A stretch of DNA of 64,000 nt from Myxococcota bacterium. Lineage in GTDB: Bacteria > Myxococcota > UBA727 > JAHDBA01. Positions 34,775-44,070 of this stretch are shown here, in pieces; the stretch's first letter is position 1, and every line of letters starts with the position of its first letter. The notes beneath the pieces were generated by a model, which saw only the letters and a program-made list of their open reading frames with translations, did no database searches and was not told the origin of the DNA. Made by a program: the position numbers and the translations under genes. The stretch covers positions 1 through 64,000 of the forward strand of contig JAHDBA010000014.1 in assembly GCA_020630615.1 (NCBI GenBank), written 5' to 3'.

Positions 34775-35425
34775 TCAAATTGTTTTAAGTTGTTGAATAG
34801 TCTCGCGCCATGACTCGGATTTAAATATTGCTGAGCCTGAGACCAGAACACTTGCACCTGCATCAACGATCATCGCAGCATTTTTGGTATTCACGCCACC
34901 ATCAACAACAATCTCGACTTCCGATCGGCCGATTTCTTTGAGTTTCTTTGCAATCGATTCAATCTTGCAAAGTTGAGAGCCGATAAAGCTTTGGCCTCCG
35001 AAACCTGGATTCACACTCATCACAAGAACTTGATCCACAATGGGAAGGAGGTAGGTGAGTGATTCAGGATTCGTCGCAGGATTCAAAGAGACACCCGCCG
35101 AAACACCACGTGATTGTATGTTGTGAACGACGCGATCAGCGTGATTCTCCGCCTCAATATGGAAGGTCAGACGATCTGCGCCAGCGTCAATATAGTCATC
35201 AACCCACTTCCCTGGCTCTTCAATCATCAAATGAACATCGAGAGGTTGGGTTGCGATTTCTTTGATACGCCGCAAGACGGGGGGCCCAATGGTAAGGTTC
35301 GGGACAAAATGTCCATCCATCACATCAATATGAAGCCAATCTGCGCCCGCCTCTTCTATCGTTCGAATATCACGCTCAAGATTGACAAAGTCTGCAGACA
35401 AGATTGACGGTGCAATAAAAACCAT
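34775..35425 (-). CDS. rpe: Ribulose-phosphate 3-epimerase
   Basis: Interconverts ribulose 5-phosphate and xylulose 5-phosphate in the pentose phosphate pathway. A TIM barrel of 216 residues with all family motifs: APSILSADF at the start, LHIDVMDGHFVPNLTIGP (metal-binding His and Asp), DVHLMIEEP, VMSVNPGFGGQSF and the catalytic Asp in VDGGVNTKN, followed by the phosphate-binding GSAIFKS. Transcribed alone; the Fur box and -35 of the next operon lie just beyond its stop. Confidence 0.96.
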   Translation of the reverse strand: MVFIAPSILSADFVNLERDIRTIEEAGADWLHIDVMDGHFVPNLTIGPPVLRRIKEIATQPLDVHLMIEEPGKWVDDYIDAGADRLTFHIEAENHADRVVHNIQSRGVSAGVSLNPATNPESLTYLLPIVDQVLVMSVNPGFGGQSFIGSQLCKIESIAKKLKEIGRSEVEIVVDGGVNTKNAAMIVDAGASVLVSGSAIFKSESWRETIQQLKTI

Positions 35426-35575
35426 AGCTAAGGTTAGATTGCATCCATACTGACGAAAAGAAAAATGTGCGATTAATGCGAATTGATAGGAATTTGTCTC
35501 ACTCTTAAACAGTGTTTCTACGCAACTTGCTCGAAGCGCATTGAGAATGTTTTACTAAAGAGGACTGGAGGTTTT

Positions 35576-35737
35576 ATGACACGTTTAATTGATGTAAAAA
35601 ACGAACTTGATGGCTCAGGATTCGATCAGCAGGCAACACTTGTCGATCATGCCCCTTTTGGGGCAAGCTTTACGCCACGAAGCACAGGATCATTCGACAT
35701 TTCTGAGATTGAAATTGAGGAAGAGGTTGAAGCGTAG
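35576..35737 (+). CDS. Small acidic protein of 53 residues, function unknown
   Basis: A short gene supported mainly by its start: GGAGG four bases before an ATG. The product begins MTRLIDVKNELDGSGF, has a central LVDHAPFGASFTPR and ends in an acidic tail (EIEIEEEVEA). There is no signal peptide, Cys or transmembrane helix. The frame is open back to 35483 but without a better SD. It ends 8 bases from the stop of the convergent intradiol dioxygenase-like gene. Size, acidic tail and Thr/Ser/Phe-rich core would fit a peptide-natural-product precursor, but no modifying enzyme is adjacent. It could also be a chance ORF. Confidence 0.5.
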   Translation: MTRLIDVKNELDGSGFDQQATLVDHAPFGASFTPRSTGSFDISEIEIEEEVEA

Positions 35738-35745
35738 CCGAGAAT

Positions 35746-36513
35746 CTATCTCGCCAACCCAACGATAAAGAAGGCCTCAGCTGGGATTCCTTCATCTTGC
35801 GAAATCATCGTGCATTCATTGCGTACATCGTAGAAGGCATCGTCTTCATTACGAACAAACTCTGCAGAGTTACTGTAACGAGGATCACTTAAGATGTTCG
35901 TAATAAAGTTATCTGGGAAGTAAATCTGGCTCGTCACATAGGTTCTGTCTTCATAGTGTACCTTCACATGAATGTGCGCAGCACGACCGGGGTAAACACC
36001 AGGTGCAATCATCTGAAAGGCGACTCTCCCTTCTGTATCTGTGACCTGTACACCACGCAGAAAATCGTCACCGACCGTGTCAAAAGTTTCATAACCTGAA
36101 TAGCGACCTGACGGGTCAGCAAGCCAAACATCCACAAGCGCGTTCTCAAGAGGTGCACAGCCCTCGTTCACTGAAACAACTTGAATTGAAAGGTTTAGTT
36201 CTCGACCGTCCATATCGTTTCGTAAATTCGAGCGAACTTGGTTCGGGTTGAAATAGAAAGGGCCTTCAACATCATCGGGCATCACCTGACAAATCTGAGC
36301 TGAGTCTAGCCCCTCTTCGTCTTGCAACTCGTTATTGCCAGAGTTTGAATCTATATTAATACTATCATCGGGAGGACTTGTTGAACTCGAATTGGTCCCT
36401 GGTGTCTCCTTCCCAGAACCCTGCGCATTCCCACATGCACTTGAAATAAGACCTAGTGTAACACCACCACCTAGACCTTTAAGAATTGCTCTTCGTGTTT
36501 GTTTTTTTTGCAT
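35746..36513 (-). CDS. Intradiol dioxygenase-like lipoprotein with Tat signal
   Basis: Exported protein of 255 residues related to protocatechuate 3,4-dioxygenase beta and catechol 1,2-dioxygenase. The N-terminus has a twin-arginine signal (TRRAILKGLGGG) followed by lipobox ISSAC, so it would be exported folded with its metal and lipidated. The fold core is present: VEGPFYFNP, DVWLADPSGRYSGYE (first Tyr ligand region), APGVYPGRAAHIHVKVHY (second Tyr, then the His-x-His iron ligands). Extracytoplasmic members are common in Myxococcota; true substrates are mostly unknown. A disordered linker rich in Ser, Asn and Asp lies between signal and domain. Confidence 0.85.
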   Translation of the reverse strand: MQKKQTRRAILKGLGGGVTLGLISSACGNAQGSGKETPGTNSSSTSPPDDSINIDSNSGNNELQDEEGLDSAQICQVMPDDVEGPFYFNPNQVRSNLRNDMDGRELNLSIQVVSVNEGCAPLENALVDVWLADPSGRYSGYETFDTVGDDFLRGVQVTDTEGRVAFQMIAPGVYPGRAAHIHVKVHYEDRTYVTSQIYFPDNFITNILSDPRYSNSAEFVRNEDDAFYDVRNECTMISQDEGIPAEAFFIVGLAR

Positions 36514-36521
36514 TGAAGTTC

Positions 36522-37868
36522 CTATGATTTCAATGATGATCGAGATACATCTTTACGCGTCAAAACCACTGCTGAAAAAGCATCCGTGCCGTGCAAGTCA
36601 GGCCACAAGCGTAGCCAACCAGACTCACTGCATGCATTCTCGGGCAAATACGATAAAATCTCACTCGCCGGCAATATTGAAAAAGATTCACCGAGTTCAG
36701 ACCGAAGAAATTCTTCAACAATATCCTCATTCTCTGCACGAAGTGGCGAGCAAGTCGCATACACAAGTCGCCCCCCCGACTTCACGCAGGATGCACTAGC
36801 GCTCAGAATCGAGAGTTGACTCCTAGAATGATCTTTCAACGAATCTCGATAACGGATTTCGGGGTGACGCCTGAAAGTACCCAACGCCGAGCATGGAGCG
36901 TCAACCAATACGGCATCAAAGTTGTCGGTCGAATTTTGTGCAAAATCCTCGATACTTTGATTCTCAACTCTAATTGTTGCACACGAGTCTGACGTCAGGC
37001 GCTTAATGTTATCCAAAAGTCGCGCCATTCTCTTTTCTTGCAATTCAAGAGCAACAAGCTCGCCTTTTGGACCTGAGGCATAGGCAAGATTAATTGTTTT
37101 CCCACCCGGTGCAGCACATGCGTCAAGAATACGTTCTCCATCTTTCACATCAAGTAGGGCGCTCACGAGTACACTCCCACCGTCTTGAATCTGAAATGCC
37201 CCTTCATGGAAACCAGGCCAACGTGTTGGGCTACCTTTTATCTTTGCCTTATAATGCCCAGGTATCCAATCATGTGGTGTACCAAAATCTTCTTCAATCT
37301 TGCTCTCCGGTCGGGCCCAAAATGCAAGCTTCGGTTGCTCTAAGAACGCTGCGACTTGCCCGTCGTTTATATCGGATGATTCCTTGGGATGAAACTCTTT
37401 GATTGCTTGAACAAGATGAGAAGGTAACGCGGATTGCATGACATCAAGTTCTTGGCATGCGTTTTGAAAATCTTCAGGAGCAAAATCTCGCAGCGTCCCG
37501 CCAACAACAGATGCAAGTTTGGGAAAGAGTTTTTGAACGATTGTGCGATACTCACGCGCGATATTCTCTTGATGTTTCGAGCCCGAATCCACGATTTCAA
37601 TCAGCCCTATCACGAGGGCATCCTTGACCGGGTTTGGTAAACGAGAATAACGACGTAGTTTTTGTCCTAACAATACCGACGCGACGGGCTCATAACGAAG
37701 TGCTTCTAGCACAATTCGTTTCACGACAGAGCGCCGTAAACGCGGAAAACGCTTTGCAGCCTCGTCGATCAAGCGGTCGAGATGACCATTCTTTCTTTGC
37801 ATCTTTGCAAAGATTCGATGCGCTGTGGTCCGCTGTAAGTCATGTCGTGGTGGAGTTCTCGAAGTCAT
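36522..37868 (-). CDS. rsmB: 16S rRNA (cytosine-C5)-methyltransferase RsmB/Sun family
   Basis: S-adenosylmethionine-dependent RNA m5C methyltransferase of 448 residues; the E. coli member modifies C967 of 16S rRNA. An N-terminal NusB-like RNA-binding domain (about 1-140) is followed by the Rossmann domain: DACAAPGGKT (SAM motif I), VALELQ, VDAPCSALGTFRRHPEIRYR (motif IV with catalytic Pro-Cys), and YATCSPLRAENEDIVEEFL (motif VI with the second Cys). It is the last gene of nadC-birA-hydrolase-rsmB, and its start overlaps the preceding stop by 4 bases. Confidence 0.94.
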   Translation of the reverse strand: MTSRTPPRHDLQRTTAHRIFAKMQRKNGHLDRLIDEAAKRFPRLRRSVVKRIVLEALRYEPVASVLLGQKLRRYSRLPNPVKDALVIGLIEIVDSGSKHQENIAREYRTIVQKLFPKLASVVGGTLRDFAPEDFQNACQELDVMQSALPSHLVQAIKEFHPKESSDINDGQVAAFLEQPKLAFWARPESKIEEDFGTPHDWIPGHYKAKIKGSPTRWPGFHEGAFQIQDGGSVLVSALLDVKDGERILDACAAPGGKTINLAYASGPKGELVALELQEKRMARLLDNIKRLTSDSCATIRVENQSIEDFAQNSTDNFDAVLVDAPCSALGTFRRHPEIRYRDSLKDHSRSQLSILSASASCVKSGGRLVYATCSPLRAENEDIVEEFLRSELGESFSILPASEILSYLPENACSESGWLRLWPDLHGTDAFSAVVLTRKDVSRSSLKS

Positions 37869-38665
37869 GAAGAGATCCCAGATTCATGAGAAGGGCTGAG
37901 GATGTTTTTAAGAAAATGCACCGATTCCGATGCGATCATGTCACGGTCATAATCCAAGCCTAAAATATGAGCAGAGTTTGGGCACATCACATGACGAATG
38001 CTTGCTTTTTTTGCATTCGCAAAGAGACGCATCGTTCTTGCATTATCAACAGTTTCATCATGGCGTCCCCAAAACGCGAGTGTTGGAACCTTTAAATCAA
38101 TAACCTTCGCTCGTGCCTTGCGTTGAACGCGGTAGTATTCTCCCAGAGCTTGATAGGGTATCGCCGGATAACCCGTGTTTTGTGCTCTTGCTTTAGGGTC
38201 ATTGATACTACCGCCAGGGTCTTCTTTCACCAAATCCGGTAAATCATGTGTGATTTGAAACTGTGACAACCACGAACCAAACTGATTTTTGGGTGTGAGT
38301 CTTAACGCTGCTCCAAGGAGGATTTGAGCACGGATACGCTGCGGAAACGTCACAGATGCCCAGATTGCGAGGGCTCCGCCCATTGAAGCTCCTATCAAGA
38401 TCACTTTGTCGTCATCTCCATGGATTGCATTACGCACCTGAGCAAACCAACTCGTGGCACTCGTCTTACGTAACGCTTCAAGGGTGGTGCCGTGCCCTGC
38501 CAAGCACAAGTGATGCACACGATACCCGAGTGCATTGAGTGCCAACCCCAATGGGTAACACTCATAAGTCGAGCCTGTAAAACCATGTATCGCTACAACT
38601 CTTGGTAAGTCGTCTCTGCCATTCAGTCTTACTTCATTACGTATTGGTTCAGGAAGCTTCCTCAT
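37865..38665 (-). CDS. Alpha/beta hydrolase, Est30/monoacylglycerol-lipase-like
   Basis: Cytoplasmic serine hydrolase of 266 residues. Oxyanion region AIHGFTGSTYE, nucleophile elbow GASMGGAL, Asp in FWGRHDETVDN, His in CPNSAHILGLD. It has the short cap of carboxylesterase Est30-type enzymes. The substrate is unknown. ATGA-type 4-base overlaps with both birA upstream and rsmB downstream show it belongs to this housekeeping operon and is translationally coupled. Confidence 0.87.
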   Translation of the reverse strand: MRKLPEPIRNEVRLNGRDDLPRVVAIHGFTGSTYECYPLGLALNALGYRVHHLCLAGHGTTLEALRKTSATSWFAQVRNAIHGDDDKVILIGASMGGALAIWASVTFPQRIRAQILLGAALRLTPKNQFGSWLSQFQITHDLPDLVKEDPGGSINDPKARAQNTGYPAIPYQALGEYYRVQRKARAKVIDLKVPTLAFWGRHDETVDNARTMRLFANAKKASIRHVMCPNSAHILGLDYDRDMIASESVHFLKNILSPSHESGISS

Positions 38666-39534
38666 GGCTTGTTGTAGTCTTTCTGGCCAGAAGAATCTAG
38701 GAAGTCGAAGTGCAATTCTCCTGAACGCAATATCTGCAGCTCATGATTTAGGTTTTGAACACGTAAGGCACCGTCACACTCAAAGCCATCAACTCGGCCA
38801 AGAAACGTATTGTTCTCTCGAGCAAATACCTTACGCCCCATCACAATATTACGCTCACAATACTCTGCAGATGCTTCGCCAAACTTGTGCTTACTTTGGG
38901 CGTCATCAAAGCGCCGCTCGAGGATTTGCGTCCATCGTGCTAAAAATACATATCGCTCGTCAATATTCTGGTTCAGGTGCGCTGCAATAGCCTGTAAGTC
39001 TGCAGGGAATTTATGGCTTCGGGCCCAGTTGAGACCTACCCCTATCACAAGTTCAACTGAGCTTTTGGAGCTTGATATATCGATGAGCGTGCCTGCTACT
39101 TTTCGGAAGGCGCCAAGCGGTAATTCAGAAGAACATGGGCGCAAAGAGGCTGAGTCCTCTTCAATCTCATGGCGAACAACAATATCATTAGGCCACTTGA
39201 TATAGGCCTCAACTCCATATTCTTGAAGAACATTGATAAGTGAGAGCGGCAAGAGAATTGGTAATGACTCTAAATTTTTCAACTCGAGATATCTCAAACC
39301 TAAAGATGCAGCGATGGCCCCAGGGTAGTGAAACCACTTTCGATCGCGTCGTCCGTGGCCATGAAGCTGCCGTTCAGAGACTATCAGTTGATTGTTGTGA
39401 GATTTTCTCAAGAGTTGCCGACAGAGATCTTGGGTTGAGTCACACTCGGCAACACATACCCACTCCGCACCAAAGGCGAGATTGGGCTGACTCGATTCGT
39501 TCATAACCAGTGGGCATACAGGGGTTAATGACAT
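38662..39534 (-). CDS. birA: Biotin--[acetyl-CoA-carboxylase] ligase (BirA, no repressor domain)
   Basis: Attaches biotin to the carboxyl carrier protein via biotinyl-AMP. The catalytic domain carries CDSTQDLCRQL, the nucleotide loop GHGRRDRKW (usual GRGRRGRxW), the biotin pocket YIKWPNDIVV, GTLIDIS, and VIGVGLNW, then an SH3-like C-terminal domain (VFARENNTFLGRVDGFECDG). There is no N-terminal HTH, so it is the monofunctional type and cannot repress biotin genes. It sits between nadC and an alpha/beta hydrolase gene; birA next to nadC is seen in many bacteria. Confidence 0.93.
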   Translation of the reverse strand: MSLTPVCPLVMNESSQPNLAFGAEWVCVAECDSTQDLCRQLLRKSHNNQLIVSERQLHGHGRRDRKWFHYPGAIAASLGLRYLELKNLESLPILLPLSLINVLQEYGVEAYIKWPNDIVVRHEIEEDSASLRPCSSELPLGAFRKVAGTLIDISSSKSSVELVIGVGLNWARSHKFPADLQAIAAHLNQNIDERYVFLARWTQILERRFDDAQSKHKFGEASAEYCERNIVMGRKVFARENNTFLGRVDGFECDGALRVQNLNHELQILRSGELHFDFLDSSGQKDYNKP

Positions 39535-39552
39535 CTCAATATCAGCTTCTAC

Positions 39553-40425
39553 CTAACCTACATCTGTCGAGCGAACTTTCATTGATAGATCGATGGAGCG
39601 CGCCGCGTGTGTTAGCGCCCCCATACTCACGATATCTACCCCGAGTTCATTCATTTTAGGTAGGCGCTCTGCAGTCATGTTTCCTGAAGCCTCAATGACC
39701 GTTTCCGCTCGTGTTGCACGAATCAACTCGATGCATTGTCGAGTCTGCTCATCATTCATGTTATCAAGCATGATAACATCAGCTCGAACTTCCAAAGCTT
39801 CTCGCACCTCGTCGATCGTCGTAGTTTCAACTTCAATCTTTAGCAGGTGATGCCCAGAGCGACGTGCACCTCCAACTGCGAGGGTGATGCTACCCGCCGA
39901 CTTGATATGATTTTCTTTAATTAAAATGCCGTCACCAAGGTTGCTTCGGTGATTGTAAGCCCCTCCGGCACGCACTGCGGATTTTTCGATCATTCGCCAC
40001 CCAGGCGTTGTTTTTCGTGTGTCCACAATTTTTAGATTTGCCCCCTCAGGCAACACAGAAGTAATGCGATGGGCGCCAGTCGCGATTCCTGAGAGACGCA
40101 TTAAAAAGTTGAGTGCAACCCGTTCTGCTTTCAAGAGTTCTCGTAAGGATCCTTCGAGCCATACCACACTGTCGCGATCTTGAAGGTGATCTCCATCCTG
40201 GACCTGCCAATCGCATTGAATACTCGCAAAGCGTGAAAAGACCTCAGAGGCGACTTCTCGACCCGCAAAAACAATCTCTTCTTTTGCGAAAATTTCGGCC
40301 TTTCCGAGGAGTTCCTTGGGTATCGTTGAGTCACTGGTGACATCACCCAAAAGTAGGTCTTCATGAAGTGCTAAATCTACAAGTTGTGCTATTGTCATGT
40401 TTTGTCTTATATCGTTTCGAGACAT
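39553..40425 (-). CDS. nadC: Nicotinate-nucleotide pyrophosphorylase (quinolinate phosphoribosyltransferase)
   Basis: Converts quinolinate and PRPP to nicotinate mononucleotide in NAD synthesis. Motifs: ALHEDLLLGDVTSDSTIP at the start, LNFLMRLSGIAT, IVDTRKTTPGWR, AGGAYNHRSNLGDGILIKEN, LKIEVETTT, MLDNM and EASGNMT. Length 290 is normal. Starts at 40425 and 40398 are both possible; neither has a strong SD. It is the first gene of the operon with birA, hydrolase and rsmB (18-base gap to birA). Its 5' end overlaps the open frame of the divergent neighbour but not that gene's preferred start at 40464. Confidence 0.95.
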   Translation of the reverse strand: MSRNDIRQNMTIAQLVDLALHEDLLLGDVTSDSTIPKELLGKAEIFAKEEIVFAGREVASEVFSRFASIQCDWQVQDGDHLQDRDSVVWLEGSLRELLKAERVALNFLMRLSGIATGAHRITSVLPEGANLKIVDTRKTTPGWRMIEKSAVRAGGAYNHRSNLGDGILIKENHIKSAGSITLAVGGARRSGHHLLKIEVETTTIDEVREALEVRADVIMLDNMNDEQTRQCIELIRATRAETVIEASGNMTAERLPKMNELGVDIVSMGALTHAARSIDLSMKVRSTDVG

Positions 40426-40463
40426 GGGTGTGCAATCTTATTTATGTTTCAGTTGGAAATCTC

Positions 40464-41423
40464 ATGAATTATAAAAAAGACATGCTACTCAATTCACGGA
40501 TGTCTTTTTATGCATTGCAAGAGCAATGGGTTCGAGGAGTCTACTGCACCGTATTTTTAATTGTGATTATGCCCATGCGACTCGCGGCTCTCGAAGGCTT
40601 AACACGCGATGTTCTTTCGCCGACTCAAAGCTTTGAAAGGGGATTTTCATATGAGAGGCCTTCATTTGAAATTAACGATGGCTGTTTCTACAAGAGTGAA
40701 GTGGATCAATGGACGTGCAGCCGCGAATTACTTGAAAGTTTTTATGGCAAAGAAACCTTAGAAACAAAGATTATTGATGAGACAATACTCAACATCGAAG
40801 TGATACGTGATCCGCTTGCTCCCCTTGATTGTATTCAGAGGGTCCGCGTATCATCGAAGGATTCAAAAGTCTTTGATGAAATCGAGGGGATACTCTTCGG
40901 GGACAAGGATAACAATGGTAGAATGAAAAGAATCACGCTTAAAGCGTCACCGTCCCTGGATTCAAAATCATCTTTGGAATTTGAAAGTGCGAATTATCCG
41001 TGTCTGCAACATGAGATTATTGATTCGTCACGAAGCTTAAAACTCGAAATACGAAGTACGAACAACTCAAACCAAAACCTTTTGGCAAGTCTTCAACGCC
41101 GGATTGAGTATTACCCTGAAGGTCTAGCCAACTTGCTGCGCAAGCGACAACCACCCCCGAAAGAATATCCGCAGTTCCCATGGGTTTCGTCAGTTGGTGG
41201 GGTTCTCACGCTATCGGGTATCGGCCTCGTCACGATTCCTCTCGCACGTCAAGGATGGAGCGATGGTATAGGGCCCTACACCTTAAGTGGAGGACTTCTC
41301 ACGGCAATCGGTGTTCCTGTTCTCTTTTTTGGATTGACTCAAGACATTTCTCGTAGTCAGAAACGACGACAACGTAACCGAGCCTACGATCTTTACTGGG
41401 CCACCGTCTGGTCAGAAGAGTAG
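40464..41423 (+). CDS. Hypothetical membrane protein with signal and two C-terminal helices
   Basis: About 319 residues, family not recognised. I chose the ATG at 40464 (MNYKKDMLLN); the frame is open further upstream into nadC, and an ATG at about 40500 (MSFYALQEQ) is also possible. A hydrophobic segment around VYCTVFLIVIMP would be a signal peptide or anchor. The central part is mixed polar, with Cys in NDGCFYKS, WTCSRELL, DCIQRV and YPCLQHE that could pair outside the cytoplasm. Two hydrophobic stretches near the end (VGGVLTLSGIGLVTIPL and LSGGLLTAIGVPVLFFGL) are followed by a basic tail. It ends tail to tail with the RNase E/G gene. Confidence 0.6.
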   Translation: MNYKKDMLLNSRMSFYALQEQWVRGVYCTVFLIVIMPMRLAALEGLTRDVLSPTQSFERGFSYERPSFEINDGCFYKSEVDQWTCSRELLESFYGKETLETKIIDETILNIEVIRDPLAPLDCIQRVRVSSKDSKVFDEIEGILFGDKDNNGRMKRITLKASPSLDSKSSLEFESANYPCLQHEIIDSSRSLKLEIRSTNNSNQNLLASLQRRIEYYPEGLANLLRKRQPPPKEYPQFPWVSSVGGVLTLSGIGLVTIPLARQGWSDGIGPYTLSGGLLTAIGVPVLFFGLTQDISRSQKRRQRNRAYDLYWATVWSEE

Positions 41424-41439
41424 TGTACGATCACAAAGG

Positions 41440-43098
41440 CTACTCCGCGATGTCATGTCCAAAAATGTCGTATTGCTCTTGGTGAAATGAGCCTCGTGGT
41501 CGCACAACAATATTTTTACGAACACGCTCTTCTAAATATTCAAGGATCCGACCTTCATCTTGACAAATGACATCGACAACCTCCGGGTTGGCGTGAACGA
41601 CAATATTGTTTTCTTTTAAGGACTCGCCTTGACGTAAAATGTAACGAAAAATCTCATAGGCGAGTGTACGTTTCGACTTCAGGACTCCTTTGCCTTCGCA
41701 GTACCAACAGGTTTCCGATAAACGTTGATTGAGTGACTCCTTGGTACGTCGACGCGTCATTTCAACCAAGCCAAGTTCAGAGATTCGTACCAGTTTGCAT
41801 TTTGCACGATCGCGCTCAAGTGCTCGCTCAAGCGCCGCGACGACTTGCTTTTGGTGCTCTTCCACTTCCATATCGATAAAATCAAGAATGACCATTCCAC
41901 CGATGTTGCGCAGCCGAAGTTGGTAGGCAATCTCCTCAACCGCTTCGAGGTTTGTCTTAAATATTGTATCTTCTAAATCCCGCTTACCCACATATTTACC
42001 AGTGTTCACGTCAATTGCTGTCAATGCCTCTGCATGATCAATCACCAAAGAACCACCCGACTTCAGCCAAACCTTGCGATTCATGGCCCGTTCCAGTTCA
42101 CTTTCCACATTGAAGCGCGCAAACATGGGTGCATCGTCATCGTAGTATTTCACCCGATCGACAAGCGTAGGGTCTCTCAATTGTACAAAATCAACGACTT
42201 GTTGGTATGCAACTTCATCATCAATCCAAAACTCTTTCACCTCGTCCGAGAGCACATCTCTTGCCATCCGGAGCGTCAAATCAAGTTCCTGCTGTACAAG
42301 GGTGCGCATTGGAGCTTCATCCAACTTCTTGCTCAAATTGCCCCAATGCGCGACGAGATAGGCCAAGTCGCTTTCCAAAGCCTCACGCGAAACGGTTGTC
42401 GCGATAGTGCGAGCTACGACACCATGCCCCTCAGGAACCATCTCCTCAAGCCACGATTTCAAACGTTCTCGCTCAGACTCATCATCAATACGTCTCGAGA
42501 TTCCAATGTGTTTTCGTGTCGGCATGTACACAAGGTATCGCCCGGGTAAGGAGATGTGTCCGGTGACCCTCGGCCCCTTTGTCCCGATTGCGTCTTTAGC
42601 AACCTGCACGACAATCGGTTCTCCCGATTTGATGAGAGTGTTAATCTTTGGAATCTTACGTCGTGGACGACGTTCCGTTGAGACCGCTTCGCCTTCTGTG
42701 GTCAAATCGGGCGACCTTGAATCTTGTATATCAAAATTGGTTGTTGTGTTGAGCTCTTTAAGCTTTGAAAGAGGAATATCCAAAGTCTGTGGGTTTGGAG
42801 AATTTAGACTTTCGGCGACCGCTTTAATTCGTGTATCCGATGGAGCAACTTCAACTTCGGACTCTTCTTCTTCATAGACAATATCACCAGCATAAAGATA
42901 TCCGGCCTTCGCCAGTCCCATTTCAATGAACGATGCTTGCATTCCTGGAAGCACACGCTGGACCTGTCCTTTATAAATGTTCCCCACAATACCGCGATCG
43001 CGAACACGCTCGAGATGAACATCGGTGAGCATCGGACCTTCAAAGACAGCAGAGCGAATTTCAAAAGGAGTCACGTTTACGATAATTTTCGTTGGCAT
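41440..43098 (-). CDS. rng: Ribonuclease E/G
   Basis: Single-strand-specific endoribonuclease for rRNA processing and mRNA decay. It has 552 residues, longer than RNase G but without the C-terminal scaffold of RNase E. The S1 domain (GNIYKGQVQRVLPGMQASFIE, then GHISLPGRYLVYMPT) is split by a charged insertion of about 80 residues. Catalytic Asp residues are in LTAIDVNTGK and VILDFIDME; the zinc link is CWYCEGKG. In the 5'-sensor region, KHIGISRRI is present. It is transcribed 82 bases after dapF. Confidence 0.95.
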   Translation of the reverse strand: MPTKIIVNVTPFEIRSAVFEGPMLTDVHLERVRDRGIVGNIYKGQVQRVLPGMQASFIEMGLAKAGYLYAGDIVYEEEESEVEVAPSDTRIKAVAESLNSPNPQTLDIPLSKLKELNTTTNFDIQDSRSPDLTTEGEAVSTERRPRRKIPKINTLIKSGEPIVVQVAKDAIGTKGPRVTGHISLPGRYLVYMPTRKHIGISRRIDDESERERLKSWLEEMVPEGHGVVARTIATTVSREALESDLAYLVAHWGNLSKKLDEAPMRTLVQQELDLTLRMARDVLSDEVKEFWIDDEVAYQQVVDFVQLRDPTLVDRVKYYDDDAPMFARFNVESELERAMNRKVWLKSGGSLVIDHAEALTAIDVNTGKYVGKRDLEDTIFKTNLEAVEEIAYQLRLRNIGGMVILDFIDMEVEEHQKQVVAALERALERDRAKCKLVRISELGLVEMTRRRTKESLNQRLSETCWYCEGKGVLKSKRTLAYEIFRYILRQGESLKENNIVVHANPEVVDVICQDEGRILEYLEERVRKNIVVRPRGSFHQEQYDIFGHDIAE

Positions 43099-43180
43099 AG
43101 GTCACCGTCTAATGTGTTCGAACAAAAATTGTCATAGCAACCCTAGGCTAGCTGAGTACGAAGCACCAGTTTTCTGAAGC

Positions 43181-44062
43181 CTAAATCTTGATGCTTCCCT
43201 GAAAAACAACATGCGCAGGCGCTTGCATCCAACAGATTGCACCTTGCATCTCTGTTCTCTCACTGGATATACACAATCCACCACCAGGTAAGTGGACGTG
43301 AATGCCGTTGATAAGCTCACAACTCGTGTCATGTCGTGCTTGAACGTGCGCAATCGCACAAGCAGCGGTACCACATGCCTTGGTTGGGCCGACACCTCGC
43401 TCCCAAACCAAAGCTTCAAGATGATCTCGTTCACAACAATACGCACTAATGTTGACGCCATTTGGGAACAGTTCTTGAAGCGCATCTTCTTTTTGAAGCG
43501 CTCCCAGAATTTCAACTGATGGCAGGTCCTGAACACGAATAACCCAGTGTGGGTTTCCCACACTCACTTTTTTTGCGTCCAAGACATCGTCACCCAAGAG
43601 ACGACGGGTGACGGAAAGTGCCATCTCATATATGCCCCTTTGACCTTCATCATCGTGCTTACCCGAATGGTATTCTTCGATTGTCACTGCACCCATGTTC
43701 ACTTTGATTTCACTCTTTGAAACAAAAGAGCACTCGATGGGTCCTGCATCGCTTTCAATGTGCAGTGTATCCTCGAACCGGATTCGTTGTCGCTCCAAAA
43801 GAGCGACCGCAACACAGCGCACTCCATTCCCACACATTTCTGGAATCGAAGCGTCTGCATTATGAATCCTAAGACGCCAATGCTTATCCTCAGGCCAAAT
43901 CTGCAAGACTCCGTCTGCACCAATGCCATAGTTCCGATCGCAAAGTTGCCTTACTTTTTGAATTCTCAATACCGATCTTGGATCGGACTCCAAAAACGTT
44001 GCACTTTCGACAACGATAAAGTCGTTGCCAAGGCCCTCTGCTTTAATAAAGGCAAGCTCCAC
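43181..44062 (-). CDS. dapF: Diaminopimelate epimerase
   Basis: Interconverts LL- and meso-diaminopimelate for lysine and peptidoglycan. Both catalytic Cys are present: MCGNGVRC and KACGTAACA, each in the normal context (first preceded by NADASIPE). The start KAEGLGNDFIVVE is typical. I chose the GTG at 44062, six bases after GAGG and 8 bases after the exonuclease stop; the frame is open to 44149. Length about 293 is normal. Confidence 0.94.
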   Translation of the reverse strand: MELAFIKAEGLGNDFIVVESATFLESDPRSVLRIQKVRQLCDRNYGIGADGVLQIWPEDKHWRLRIHNADASIPEMCGNGVRCVAVALLERQRIRFEDTLHIESDAGPIECSFVSKSEIKVNMGAVTIEEYHSGKHDDEGQRGIYEMALSVTRRLLGDDVLDAKKVSVGNPHWVIRVQDLPSVEILGALQKEDALQELFPNGVNISAYCCERDHLEALVWERGVGPTKACGTAACAIAHVQARHDTSCELINGIHVHLPGGGLCISSERTEMQGAICWMQAPAHVVFQGSIKI

Positions 44063-44070
44063 CCTACACC

